NCBI GenBank assembly: GCA_028583605.1
Contig: CM053334.1
Coordinates: 21,544,868-21,608,867 of the forward strand
Source of the DNA: Dastarcus helophoroides
Taxonomy: Eukaryota > Arthropoda > Insecta > Coleoptera > Bothrideridae
Reading direction: 5' to 3'
Length of the DNA stretch: 64,000 nt
Notes under the pieces: generated by a model
The model's database searches: none
Seen by the model: only the letters and a program-made list of their open reading frames with translations
Told to the model about the DNA's origin: nothing
Shown: positions 44,425 through 55,600 of the stretch, piece by piece
How positions within the stretch are numbered: the stretch's first letter is position 1
How the letters are laid out: every line of letters starts with the position of its first letter
Made by a program: the position numbers and the translations under genes

Positions 44425-47400
44425 TTTCATTTGAACATTCGTTCACTCATTCGTTCTTTTGTTCGTTCCTTCGTTCGTTCGTTTCTTTGTTCGTCCGTTT
44501 CTTTATTCGTTCTTTCCTTCGTACGTTTGTTTTTTCGTTTGTTCGTTCATTCGTTCGTTAGTTCCTTCGTTCGTTCATTCCTTTGTTTATTCGCACGTCT
44601 GTTTTTTCGTTATTTCGATCATTCCTTCGTTCGTTCCTTCCTTCCTCTATTTGTTTCTTTGTGTACGTCTATTTCTTCTTTAGTTCATTCTTTCCTTATT
44701 CGTTCTTTCTTTTCTTCGTCAGTTTGTTCCTGCGTTCGTCCCTTGGTTCGTTTGTTCATTGCTTCGTTTCGTTCGATCGTTCCATCGTTGGTTCGTTCGT
44801 TCCTTTGTTCGTTTGTTCCTTTGTACGTGCGTTCCTTTGTTCGTTAGTTCCTTCCTTCGTTCGTTTCTTCCTTCGTTCGTTCGTTCCTCTATTCGTTTGT
44901 TCCTTTGTTTCGTCTTTAGTTCGTTTGTTCCTTTGTTCGTTCGTTCCTCTCTTCGTTGGTTCATTCATCCGTTCGTTTCTTCTTTCGTTCTTTTGTTAGT
45001 TCGTTTCTTTGTTCGTTCATTCCTTCATTCGCCTGTTTCTTCGTATGTTCGTTCATTCATTCGTTTTTTTTTCGTTGGTGCGTTCCTTCGTTCATCCGTT
45101 CCTTTGTTAGTTCGTTCCTTCGTTCATTCGTTCCTTCGTTCGTTCGTTCGTTCCTTTGTTAGTTCGGTCCTTCGTACGCCAGTTTCCTTATTAGTTCGTT
45201 CTTTCCTTCGTTGGTTCGTTCCTTCGTTAGTTCATTCCTTCGTTAATTCGTTTGTTCCTTCCTTTCTTCGTTTGTACGTTCCTTAGTTAGTTTGTTCCTT
45301 CGTTAATTCGTTTGTTCCTTCCTTTCTTCGTTAGTTTGTTCCTTTGTTGGTTCGTTCCTTCGTTCGTTCCTTCGTTAGTTTGTTCCTTCGTTAATTCGTT
45401 TGTTCGTTCCTTTCTTCCTTCGTACGTTCCTTCGTTAGATCGTTCCTGCGTTAATTCGTTTCTTCGGTTGTTTGTTTCTTCCTCCGTTGATTGGTTCCTT
45501 CGTTAGTTCGTTCCTTCGTTCCTTCGTTAGTTCGTTCTTTTGTTTGTTCATTCCTTCGAGACAACATTTTTAAAAGAGGGCCGAAATTTTCAAAGAGGCA
45601 ACATTTTGTAAAAGTCGAAATTTTGAAAAACTCGAAATTTTGAAAAAAGTCGTAACTTTTATGAAATCTATAAGTCCTATCTTTCAAAAAAAGTCGAAAT
45701 TTTCAAAATGTTAAAATTTCGAAAGTCGAAATTTTTAAAAAAGGTCGCAGTGGATTAAATTTACATTTTTTTAAATCGAAAATGTTGAAAAAAATGTCGA
45801 AATTTGAATGAACAAGTCGAAATAATGTCAAATTTTGAATTAAAAAATGAATTTTGAAGTCGGAATTTCGACAGAAAAAAAATATTGAGGAAAAAACGGG
45901 CATTTGTTCGTTCCTTTTTTTGTTCGTTCCTTTGTTCGTTCGTTGCTTTGTACGTGTTTCTTTTTTAGATCTTTTGTTTCTTTGCTCGTTCGTTCCTTCA
46001 TTCGTTCGTTCCTTCGTTTCTTCGTTTGTTCCTTCATTCCTCTATTCAATCGTTTATTATTCGTTCGTTCCTTTGTACGTATTTCGTCTTTGATTCGTTC
46101 GTTCTCTTGTTGGTTCGTTCGATCCTTTCTTCGTTTGTTCGTTCTTCCTTCCTTCGTTTTATTTCGTTTTCTTTCGTTTCGTTCCTTGTTCGTTCGTTCT
46201 CTTCTCGTTCTTCTTTTCGTTCGTTCATCCTCGTCGTTTCGTTCCTATCGTTTTTCTTTGTCGTTCGTTCTTCGTGTTCGTTTTCTTTTCTTTATTTCGT
46301 TAGTTCGTTCTCTGTTTCGTTTGATTCGTTCGATTCGCCTGTTTCTTCGTTTGTTCGTTCGATCCTTTCTTCGTTTGTTCGTTCGTTCCTTTCTCCGTTT
46401 GTTTGTTCCTCCGTTCGTTCGTTCGTTTCTTCGTTCGTTCCTCCGTTCGTTCCTCCGTTCGTTCCTTCGTTCGTTCCTTTGTTCGTTTTTTTCCTCGTCC
46501 ATTTCTTCCTGCGTCTGTTTGTTTGTTCGTTCGTCTTTTCCTTCGTTCGTTCGTTATTTCGCTCGTTGATCCGTTCCTTCGTTCGTTCGTTCATCCCTTG
46601 TTCGTCTGTTTCTTTGTTCGTTTCTTCGTTCATTCTTTCCTTCGATCATTCCTTCGTTCTTTTCTTTGTTCGTGGGACCTTCGTACGTCTGTTTCTTCAT
46701 TTATTCGTTCGATCGTTCCTTTGTGCGTTCGGTCCTTCGTACGTCAGTTTTCTCATTAATTCGTTGATCCGTTTATTCGTTCGTTCGTTGCTTCGTTTGT
46801 TCGTTTGTTCGATCGTTTCTTTGTTAGTTCGTTCATTCTTTCGTTCCTTTATTTGTTCGTTCCTTTGTTCGTTCCTTCCTATGTGTTTCTTTTTTAGATC
46901 TTTCGTTCCTTTGTTCGTTCGTTCCTTAGTTCGTTTGTTCATTCCTTCGTTCGTTTATTCGTTCCTTCGTTTGTTCGTTCCTTCGTTCGTTCGTTCGTTC
47001 CTTGGTTCGTCCATTATTTTGTTCGTTCGTTCTTTCGCTCATTTTTTGTTCGTGCGATCCTTTGTAGGTTCGATCCTTCGTACGTCAGTTTCCTCATTAT
47101 TTCGTTCGTTGCTCCGTTTGTTCGTACGTTGCATCGTTCGTTCGTTTGTTCGATCGTTTCTTTGTTAGTTCGTTCATTCTTTCTTTCGTTCGTTTGTTCG
47201 ATCGTTTCTTTGTTAGTTCGTTCATTCTTTCCTTCGTTCGTTCCTTTATTTGTTCGTTCGTTCCTATGTGTTTTTTTTTAGATCTTTCGTTCCTTTGTTC
47301 GTTCGTCCCTTAGTTCGTTTGTTCATTCCTTCGTTCGTTTATTTGTTCCTTCGTTTTGTTCGTTCCTTCGTTCGTTTGTTCGTTCCTTGGTTCGTCCATT

Positions 47401-48800
47401 CTTTTGTTCGTTCGTTCCTTCGCTCACTTTTGTTCGTGCGACCTTCGTAAATCTGTTTCTTCATAAGTTCGTTCGTTTGATCCTTTGTAGGTTCGATCCT
47501 TCGTACGTCAGTTTCCTCATTATTTCGTTCGTTGCTCCGTTTGTTCGTACGTTGCTTCGTTCGTTCGTTTGTTCGATAGTTTCTTTGTTAGTTCGTTCAT
47601 TCTTTCTTTCGTTCGTTTGTTCGATCTTTTCTTTGTTAGTTCGTTCCTTGGTTCGTCCATTCTTTTGTTCGTTCGTTTCTTGGTTCGTTTCTTTGTTCGT
47701 GCGACCTTCGTACGTCTGTTTGTTCATTAGTTCGTTCGTTCGATCCTTTGTGCGTTCGATCCTTCGTACGTCAGTTTCCTCATTATTTCGTTCGTTACTC
47801 CGTTTGTTCGCACCTTGCTTCGTTCGTTCGATCGTTTCTTTGTTAGTTCGTTCATTTTTCCGTTAGTTCGTTCCTTAATTTGTTTGTTCCTTTGTTCGTT
47901 CGTTCCTGTGTACTTTTTTCCTTTTTAGATCTTTCGTTCCTTTGTTCGTTCGTTACTTCGTTCGTTTGTTCATTCCTTCGTTCGTTTATTCGTTCCTTTA
48001 TTCGTTTGTTCCTTCGTTCGTTCGTTCCTTCGCTCGTTCGTTTCTCTGTTCGTTTGTTCATTTATTCGTTCGTTCCTTTGTACGTGTTTCGTCTTTGGTT
48101 CGTTCGTTCTTTTGTTCGTTCGTTCGTTCCTCCGTTCGTTCCTTCGTTCGTTCCTTCGTTTGTTCCTTCGTTCGTTCGGTTCTTCGTACGTTAATTCCTT
48201 CGTTCGTCTGTTTCTTCGTTTGTTTATTCGTTTCTTTCTTCGTTCGTTTGTTCCTTCGTTCATTCGTTCCTTCGTTAGTTCGTTCCTTCGTTCGTTCGTT
48301 CCTTGGTTCGTTCATTGTTTTGTTCGTTCGTTCCTTCGCTCGTTTCTTGGTTCGTGCAACCTTCGTACGTCTGTTTCTTCATTAGTTCGTTCATTCCTTT
48401 GGTCGTTTGGTCCGTCGTATGTCAGATTCCTCATTAATTCGTTCGTTGCTCCGTTCGTTGCTCCGTTCATTTATTCGGTGCTTCGTTCGTTCGTTCGATC
48501 GTTTTTTCGTTCATTCTTTCGTTCGTTCGTTCCTCTGTTCGTTCGTTTCTTTGTATGTGGTGTTTCTTCTTTAGATCTTTCGTTCATTTGTTCGTTCGTT
48601 CCTTCGTTCGTTGGTTCGTTCTTTCCTTTGCTCGTTTCTTTGTTCGTGCGACCTTTGTACGTCTGTTTCTTCATTAGTTCGTTCGTTCCTTCATTCGTTC
48701 GTTTCTTTTTTCTTTCTGTCCTTGGTACGTTAGTTTGTTTGTTCGTTCGTTCGTTCATTGATTCATTTATTCGTTCCTTCCTTCTTTCGTTCGTTCCTTG
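44425..48800. repeat. GTTC/CTTC tetranucleotide array, 4.4 kb
   Basis: Four-base words GTTC, CTTC, GTTT, GTTA, reverse-complement type of the array at 20850-23340. Interrupted at about 45560-45900 by TTTCGAC-type sequence. Recurring modules with GTACGTCTGTTTCTTCATTA and TTTTAGATCTTTCGTTCCTT divide 46000-48750 into blocks of about 400-600 bp, repeated six or more times. It fills the last intron of the plus-strand gene and runs into the acceptor at 48815. ORFs on both strands are artefacts. Confidence 0.96.
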
Positions 48801-48815
48801 TGTTTCTAAAATCAG

Positions 48816-48834
48816 CGTTGATCAACTCACCTGA
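48816..48834 (+). CDS. Candidate terminal coding exon d of the plus-strand gene (uncertain)
   Basis: An AG at 48814-48815 follows a long pyrimidine tract formed by the end of the tetranucleotide array (CGTTCCTTGTGTTTCTAAAATCAG region). In the phase left by exon c the reading is S-V-D-Q-L-T and TGA. An alternative acceptor at 48847 (CCCCCAG) would give RYDLRRVDHVALFNTS and TAA at 48894-48896; its pyrimidine tract is weak. A third option is the acceptor at 42683. The segment 48816-48847 also has an open frame in phase 1 with a CAG-GTATGA donor, so it could be an internal exon if one more exon was missed. Confidence 0.35.
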
Positions 48835-48849
48835 AAATGACCCCCAGGT

Positions 48850-49420
48850 ATGACCTCCGACGTGTCGACCACGTTGCGCTTTTCAATACCTCGTAAACCT
48901 GACGAGTTTTTGTCATTCGCCACAACTGGTTGCGTACGCTGCGATCGCGAACATTTCTGGTTTTCGCCGAGAAAATTTCAATTTACTGGCAACTGGTCGG
49001 CGGTGCTGTTATTGAATGGTAATCATAAAATAAATTCCACAATGGGAGTTTAACAAGAAAGGAGGCTAAGCCAGATGTCTGGTCTTGATATCCGCCGTAG
49101 ACCATCTGCTTGGATGGAACAAAAAAATGTTATGAAAGCTATGGGAATTGCTTCTTGCTATCTGTCTGAAGATTACACATATTTAACAAGTGATCCGAAT
49201 TCCTCAACGTCGGGCGGATTAAGGCGTACTTTTTTTTTGTTTTGTTTTTCATTTGGTGCGTTATCTCTTACAGGAAGATAGAACGCGTTTTTGAACAAAA
49301 GAAGGCTACTTATAAGCACTACTGATGAAGTTTTATTGATAAATGAATACCTCCCTATGACTGTCTCCCACGTTGTTTTTACTAGGAAATTCGTTAATCA
49401 AAAATAACCTTCTGTTTTTA
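48850..49420 (+). other. Unique segment with two open stretches, function unknown
   Basis: After the last array the sequence becomes complex and CpG-containing. An open stretch from about 49051 has an ATG at 49075 and reads MSGLDIRRRPSAWMEQKNVM followed by KAMGIASCYLSEDYTYLTSD, a natural-looking composition, ending at 49281. Another ATG frame covers 48850-49053. Neither has a domain that I recognise or clear splice borders, and they are in tandem on the same strand. They may be 3' UTR, a decayed retrocopy or a transposon remnant. Confidence 0.3.
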
Positions 49421-49423
49421 AGG

Positions 49424-49510
49424 ATTCTATAATGCACAGACCAATAGGTTTGAACATTTATTAGATTCGAAGTTTGGAAACCAAATACCGGTTTCGATCT
49501 TGTTAGATCT
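49424..49510 (-). mobile_element. Truncated single arm of the palindromic hammerhead element
   Basis: Matches the outer 75 bp of the arms at 15335-15636 (GCACAGACCAATAGGTTTGA, AGTTTGGAAACCAAATACCG, TTTCGATCTTGTTAGATCTC). On the minus strand it keeps stem II, GAAAC, CGGTA and the 3' half of stem I, but stops just before CTGACG, so the ribozyme core is broken and inactive. Confidence 0.85.
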
Positions 49511-49990
49511 CTTCTTGCATTCTGTTTTTAAGAAAAAATTGAAAAAACCAAATTAACCAAATTAAAAAGTTGCAGTATGTTTGAAAGCATTTGAAATGCT
49601 GTTTCCAATCTATTTTGAACTTGAAAACTAAGACTTAAAAAAATAGAAATTTCAATTTTGCCAAATTTCCTTTTTTATCGAAAACGACTTTTTCCAAATT
49701 TCGAGTTTTTTTTTGAATATTTGATTCCTTTGAAAATTGTGGTTTGAAATTTTTTAACGAGGTTTTTTATATTCTGAGTCTGTTTTGAAAAAATTCAACA
49801 TTTTCGAAAATTACGACTAATTTGAAAATTTTGAGTTGTTTTTAATTTTGACTGTTTCAAATTTGGACTTTTTTAAAAATGCCGATTTTTTCCATTCTCT
49901 TTGAAAACTGTCCATTGAAAGCTTTCCATTTGCTGGCTTTTACTGTCGACATCAGAAGTAGTGTGAAACTTGGCTTCGTAAACGTCAAGT
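49510..49990. repeat. AT-rich decayed satellite
   Basis: TTTTGAAAATTT-type sequence with no exon or RNA gene seen. Confidence 0.6.
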
Positions 49991-50041
49991 GTCACTTTGT
50001 GTACCTATTAATTTGTAATGATTAATTAATATAAATCTTAC

Positions 50042-50189
50042 TGACTTGATTAGAGTATTCCTACCCAATTTGGTCTTTGTGTCTCCTTCCAAAAAAAACC
50101 TGTATTCGCCCTCGGGTTTCCAACCAATTACGGGCCTAGGGGTTCCTTTGCCAAAGAAGGAAACGCCGCTGGCGAACTTAATGACGCTT
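50042..50189 (-). CDS. Internal exon of an unidentified minus-strand gene, possible Ig-like segment
   Basis: On the minus strand, AATCTACAG at 50190 upwards is an acceptor and GTAAGA begins at 50041. The 148 nt between complete one codon and then give 49 open codons ending in phase 0. No ATG occurs, so ATG-based ORF finding does not report it. Residues include SVIKFASGVSFFGKGTPRPV, IGWKPEGEYRFFLEGDTKTK and LGRNTLIKS. The order G-x-P-x-P-x-x-x-W, then L-x-K, resembles an immunoglobulin I-set domain from strand B to strand F, but the usual cysteine four residues before the Gly is Phe. So it is either a divergent domain, a different fold, or a decaying copy. Neighbouring exons were not located. 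Composition clearly differs from the repeats around it. Confidence 0.6.
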
Positions 50190-50199
50190 CTGTAGATTG

Positions 50200-50780
50200 G
50201 GATGCGGTATTATTTTGATTGAAACAGCGGCGAACAATGCAAATCAGATAAAATTAACCAACAGCTAGAATTTATCGTCATGGAAATCGTCTTAATGAAT
50301 TGGTTTCAAGAGTCCGGACTTGTCTTCGGTCCGGACTGTCCCCGTTGGAAATTGATGGGTTCATTTGTCGTCTTAGCCTCGAACTGTTGCCAACGCAACG
50401 CACCAATAGTGTCCCTTCGGCTGATTTGCGAGATGAATTCGTTCGGTTTTGTCCTTGATACGGCCCTGCGCGATCGTACCTATGTTTGTCCCCACCAGCA
50501 CCAAGTCGATGTGAGCAACGGTCGCGGTCGTACCCGTACCGTATTCGTATCTTCGACAATTTGAACTGGCGAACGGCAAAGCAGTTCGCTATCGTAGCAA
50601 GGTGGCCGTCCGTGGTTTGGTTAATAAACACGAAATCGAAACGAGTAGATCCGTTTTTCCGGTGATTCGAACGGTTGCTGTCGTCGAAAATTCGACCTGA
50701 ATTGGTGCTTCTCGAAATTTGGTGTTTACAGTGATAATGGTTCGTGCTTGGGACCGTGGAACGGTGGAAACGATTATCGT
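50200..50780. other. GC- and CpG-rich unique segment with overlapping open frames on the minus strand
   Basis: Richer in CpG than any other part of the window. Minus-strand frames of 117 aa (50278-50631) and 68 aa (50373-50579) overlap in different frames; the latter contains IDLVLVGTNIGTIAQGRIKD and PKGHYWCVA, a natural-looking segment with a G-x-Y-x-C pattern. A third frame has QFEAKTTNEPINFQRGQSGP. A GTCCGGAC pair (about 50315 and 50330) forms a short inverted repeat. I cannot fix exon borders. It could be upstream exon sequence or the promoter of the gene with the exon at 50042-50189. Confidence 0.35.
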
Positions 50781-51179
50781 TGTGTTAACACGTTTTATGT
50801 TGTGACATTCAGCGGTATTTATATGAATAATTATATTTGATTAATTTCTGATATTGTACTAGAAGTTGTAACGCTTCACAATGAATGCTTCTGGACTTTT
50901 AAATGACTGATTAAAACAAAAAAATTCCAGAAGCTTGTTCGAGAGTTGAAGCTAAACATAAATTTGAATTATTATTAGTTCTCACACTTATCGTAGATAT
51001 AGTTCCCCTGGATTCTGGATGTTTACTTGTCCAGAAGGTCTAGACCTGGTTATAAAAAAGGACGCTTATAGTTTTGAGGGGAAGATAAATGACATTATAA
51101 ATTAATTTTTTTAAATAAAATAACACCACTGTCTGCTATTACGAGTGTACGAGGGAAATTTCAATAGCTGTTGCTTTGG

Positions 51180-51420
51180 TGAATAACTTTCGTTAAAATT
51201 CCCACATTTTGTGCATCTTTAACATCTTCGAGATATTTCTGCTTTTTCAAAGATCTAATCTTTGGGTTGCTCTGCAGACTAGTACTCCACAGCCTTCTTC
51301 AACGCGTTTAAAGAACAAGGCAGCATCGTGGGTGGTTTTTCCGCTTAGCAAAGCGAGTATAATCAGGTGGAATCAAATCAGGGCTATATGGTGGGTCTTG
51401 TAGCTCCATTATCGACAAAT
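51180..51420 (-). pseudogene. Decayed mariner-family transposase fragment
   Basis: On the minus strand the reading LQDPPYSPDLIPPDYTRFAK matches the PYSPDLxPxDY block that precedes the last catalytic Asp in mariner (DD34D) transposases; the Asp in PPDY is the expected catalytic residue. After a frameshift the other frame continues with NALKKAVEY and, past stops, SAEQPKD and IFEKAEISRRC, like the C-terminal helical part. At least one frameshift and three in-frame stops show it is dead. The N-terminal two thirds are missing. TACAGGGTGA at 51530 and ACTGGGTGTTCAATTAAAAG at 51622 look like ends of related elements. Confidence 0.75.
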
Positions 51421-51779
51421 TCTTTATTATTCTAAGCTTTATACATGCCTATGGGACTATATATCAGAGCCACTGCAAACGTAGTTATTAATATAAAAAT
51501 GTTGAAAAAATCGAGATATATACAGGGTGAGGCATCAGTCAAGACCATTAAATTTAACCCGATATCAGTTAGTATCATTTTAAAGCTAGTAATATACCAA
51601 TATCACTAAAGTAATAATATACTGGGTGTTCAATTAAAAGTAAGCAGTTATGGATAAAACTTGTTGATCTACTAGGAGCAGCCTGTATATCGAAACTTTT
51701 TTTAATGTGGAAACTGTTCTAAGACGCTTTTGTTACTATTGAGTAAAAATCGAGTCACAACTGGTAGCGTTACTTCTAA

Positions 51780-53600
51780 CCTTGTTCAATATGTCGATTT
51801 TTTTTGACAGTTCGATATTTTTGAGTTTTTTTGAAACATTCCAATTCTTTTGAATTTCGACTATTTTGAAATTGTTTTAACTTTTTTTGCATGTATTTCA
51901 ACTTTTTTTTTGCAAAGTCAAACTTTTGATGCAAATTTATGATTTCTCAAAATTTCCATTTTTTTTCGCTTTTTTGAAAATTTCGACATTTCATAATTTT
52001 CACTTGTTTCCGAAATTTCTACTTTCCAAAATTGTAGGTTTTTTCAAAATTTTGTTCTTAACTCAAAATTTGACTTATTTCGAAAATTTTGACTTTCGTG
52101 TCAAGATTTTGATTTTTTTGTTGAACACTTTTCATTTTTCTCGAAATGTCGACTGTTTTTTTGAAAATTCCGATTTCAATTTGAAAACTCCAGTTTATAG
52201 CTCCAGTTTTTTGTGTAACTCAATTTTTTTTGAAAATCAAAAATTTTTAACTTAAATATTTCGAAGTTTTTGTAAATTTCCCTTTTTTTGTAAATCTGAA
52301 CATTACAAATTTTTAAAATTTAAACAATTAAAATTTAAAATTTTAAAAATGCGATTTTGCTCAAAATTTTTGACTATTTTGAAATTCGAATCTTGAAAAT
52401 TTTTCAAGGTTTTAATTCTTTTGAAAATTTTGATAACCCCGAAAATTTTCACTTCCCAATTTTTGGCATTTTTCGGAACTACTGTTTTTGGAAAATTTCA
52501 TTTTTGCTTGCTAATTTTGTCTTTTTCTCCAAAATATTTCTCCTTTTGTAAATCGTGGACTATTATTGAAAAATTGTACCCTTTTTCAAAAATTTTCACT
52601 TGCCAACTTTTTGCGTTTTTCAGAACTGATGTTTTTTGAAAAATTCCCTTTTTTTGTAAATTTGGACATTACGAACTTTACTTTTTTTAAACATGCGATT
52701 TTCTCAAAATTTTTTACCAACTTTGAATTTCGAATCTTGATTTTTTCGAAAATTTTGATTCATTTGAAAATTCTGATTCATTTGAAAAATCTGACTCCGA
52801 ATTTTAATTTTTTTGAAAATTTTGACACTTTTTGACTGATTTTGAGAATTTCGAATCCTCAAAATTTCCATTTTTTACTTTGTTTGACAATGTTGGCAAC
52901 GCGCTTTTCAGAATTGATATTTTTTTGAAAATTTCAATTTTTTTTAACAAGTTTGTCTTTTTTTCCAAATGGTCACTGCTTTTGTAAATCGAATATTTTT
53001 GAAAAATGGTACCTCTTGAAAATTTTTACTTCGATTTTATTTAAGAATTTGCGACATTTTTCGAACTTTTGTATTTATGGAAATATTTAAGTTTTTTCGA
53101 ATTTTCCACTTTTTTTTCAAATATTCCCTAAAAAATAGAAAATTTCGACGCCTTTGAAAATTTGGCCATTTTTAAAATTTTCAAATTTTTTTGACCATTT
53201 TGTCAAAATTTTCATTTTTTCGAGTTTTCTAAAGTTTTTGAAAATTGACTTCCTAATTTTGAAAATTTCGAATCTTAAAAATTTCACTTTTTTAAGATAT
53301 TGATTTTTTTGAAAATTTTAACTATTGCAAAGTTCACTTTCCAATTTTTGATTTTTTCCAGAATTGTGATTTTTCTGGAAATGTCAATTTTTTTTTAAAG
53401 TTTGTCTGTTTCTCCAACTTTTGACCTCTTTTTTAAACCTTGCCTATTTTTGTTTCGATTTCCTTGTAAATCTTAACTGTTTTTGATTCGATATTTTTTA
53501 ATACTTAGACATTTTTGGAGGTTTTGCTTTCAGAAAATTTGAAGTTTTTTCAAAATTTTCGCCTTTTTTTTGAAAAATATGATTATTTTAAAAAAAGCAA
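51780..53600. repeat. AT-rich TTTTGAAAATTTCGAC satellite
   Basis: Continuous decayed repeat with TTTTTTGAAAATTTTGACTT units and no higher-order period that I could fix, apart from a partial 180-bp duplication around 52440 and 52600 sharing TTTGGCATTTTTCGGAACT-like text. ORFs here are Phe-rich artefacts. Confidence 0.8.
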
Positions 53601-54240
53601 TTTTTTCTGAAATTTTTTTCAAAATTTCGCAGTGTTCAAAATTTTAAACTTTTTTGAAAACTATAACTTTTGTCAAAATTTCTATTTTTTTTTTAATATC
53701 GGCAATTTGGATAACAGTTGCAATATTTTGTCAAATTTTTCAAGAAATAATAGAAAAATTGTGCGTTTTTTGAAAATTTTGTCATTTGAAAATACTGACA
53801 TTTTCTTCAGAATTCCCATTTTTTAAATTTCGGTTTTTTTTCAAAATTTTTACCTTCTCAAAATTGCGATTTTAATATCGGCAATTTGGATAACAGTTGC
53901 AATATTTTTTAAAATTGTGGTTTTTTTGAAAATTTTGTCATTGGAAAGTACTGACATTTTTTTCAAGTCCCATTTTTTAAATTTCGTTTCAAAATGTTCA
54001 ACTTTTTTAAAAATTTCAACTTTAGTCAAAATTTCTATTTTTTTTTAAATACCGGCAATTTGGATAACAGTGTCAATATTTTTCAAAATTTTGTCAAATT
54101 TTTCAAAATTGTGCGTTTTTTGAAAATTTTGTCATTTGAAAGTAATGACATTTTTTTCAAAATTCCCATTTTTAAAATGTCGGTGTTTTTTTCAAAATTA
54201 TAACTTTCTCAAAAATGCGACTTTTCAAAAAAAAATGTTT
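53600..54240. repeat. Tandem repeat of about 177 bp, three to four copies
   Basis: The marker ATATCGGCAATTTGGATAAC recurs at about 53697, 53876 and (as ATACCGGCAATT) 54051, each followed by CAATATTTT, TTGTGCGTTTTTTGAAAATT and TTGTCATTTGAAA. Copies differ by indels. Confidence 0.85.
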
Positions 54241-54535
54241 CTCTCCAAAATTTTCACTTTCCGAAAAAATTTCGATTTTTTTTCTCAGGAATTCGCCCTC
54301 TCCGTTTTAAATTAGATTTTTTATAAAAATTCCAATTTTTTCGAAAATTTTGATTCATTCGAAAATTCCGATTCATTGGAAAATCTGACTTCTCTCTCCG
54401 AATTTTGATTTTTTTCTGAAAATTTCGCCTTTTATGTATTTAATCACAATTTTTTTTTGAAAATTTCTACCTTGACTCAAAATGTCCACTTTTTTAAGAA
54501 TATTGACAATTTTTATCTTAAAAGTTTCAATTTTG

Positions 54536-54690
54536 AGATGGAACGGACTTGTCCTTGGGTAACTTTAAAAATTGAAATACAAATCTTTCTGCAGATGATA
54601 GTTTAGCTATCGAAACGCGTTAGAGCAACCTCTGTTGTGTTTTCTAATCTTTTTTGGTTTCGGGGGACAAGATTTGTATTTTAATTTTTG
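54536..54690 (+). mobile_element. Hammerhead-like repeat, copy 2
   Basis: Left end GATGGAACGGACTTGTCCTT, inverted pair AAAAATTGAAATACAAATCT and its partner near 54680, core CTGCAGATGATAG, a 5-nt loop, CTATCGAAACGCGTTAGAG. Both strands of the short stem (GATAG, CTATC) pair perfectly. Confidence 0.75.
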
Positions 54691-55066
54691 AATTTTGAAC
54701 TCAAACATTTCGATTTTGTTAGTTACGTCATTTGTTCAAATTTTTCCACAACTTCTTGAAATTCGATCATCAAAATTTGGATTTTTTTGTTAAAGAATTC
54801 GATTTTTTTAATTTCGATTTTAATTCATTTGAAAATTTCGATTTTAGAATTATGACTTTTTTCAAAATCAAATTCAAAAATTTCAAATAAATTCTCTCTA
54901 AAGTATGATTTTTTTTCTGAAAATTCCGACTTTTTTTCAAAGAATTCAGCTTTTTCAAACATTTTGATTTTTTAAATCTAGGCTTTTATTTAAAAATTTT
55001 CGTCGTTTCTTAAAATGTCAATTTTTTTTAAATATCGACTTTAGTTTTAATTTTATCAAAATATTT
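54690..55066. repeat. AT-rich satellite between hammerhead-like copies
   Basis: TTTTTTGAAAATTTCGATTT-type sequence only. The minus-strand ORF at 54770-54958 is repeat-derived. Confidence 0.7.
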
Positions 55067-55189
55067 CTCTTTGAAGATGATAGTTTGGCTATCGAAACCC
55101 GTTAGAGCAATTTTTTTGTGTGTTTTTAATCTTTCTTGGTTTTAGGGTACAATATTTGTATTTTAATTTTTGAAGATAACCAAGGACCA
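55066..55189 (+). mobile_element. Hammerhead-like repeat, copy 3 (right part)
   Basis: Core TCTCTTTGAAGATGATAG, then CTATCGAAACCCGTTAGAG, and the right end GTATTTTAATTTTTGAAGAT followed by AACCAAGGACCA. The left terminal repeat is lost in AT-rich sequence. Confidence 0.7.
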
Positions 55190-55199
55190 TAAAAAAAAA

Positions 55200-55600
55200 T
55201 TAAAAATTTCAACCTGTTTCCAAAGTTTCCACTTTTTTGTTTAAGTTTGACGTTTCTTCAAACTTTTTGTCTGTTTCTCAAAATTTTGCTCTTTTTATCA
55301 GGTTTCGAAAAATTCAACTTCGGTTTGAAAATTTCGAAAATGTTGAGTTGTTGAAAAATTTCCCCTTTTTTATTTTAAATTTCGCATATTTTTCAGTACT
55401 TAATTTTTTCTCGAAACTTGACTTTCTGAAAATATATATTTTTTTGGAATTCGATTTTTTTACGTCCGCTTATTTTTTACGTTCGCTTTTTTTTAACTTG
55501 TACTTTTTTTAAATTCGACTTCTTTTAATTGGACTGAAAATATTAATTTGTTTAAAAATTTTGGCTATTTTCAAAATTGCGACCTTTTTTTTAAAAAAAA
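55200..55600. repeat. AT-rich satellite
   Basis: TTTCGAAAATTTCGAC-type sequence; the 91-aa ORF at 55237-55512 is Phe-rich and repeat-derived. Confidence 0.65.

Noticed and set aside
44419..48834. Many FVRSF and ERTNEGT ORFs across 44.4-48.8 kb
   Set aside because: Four-base repeats in all frames; not conserved as protein.
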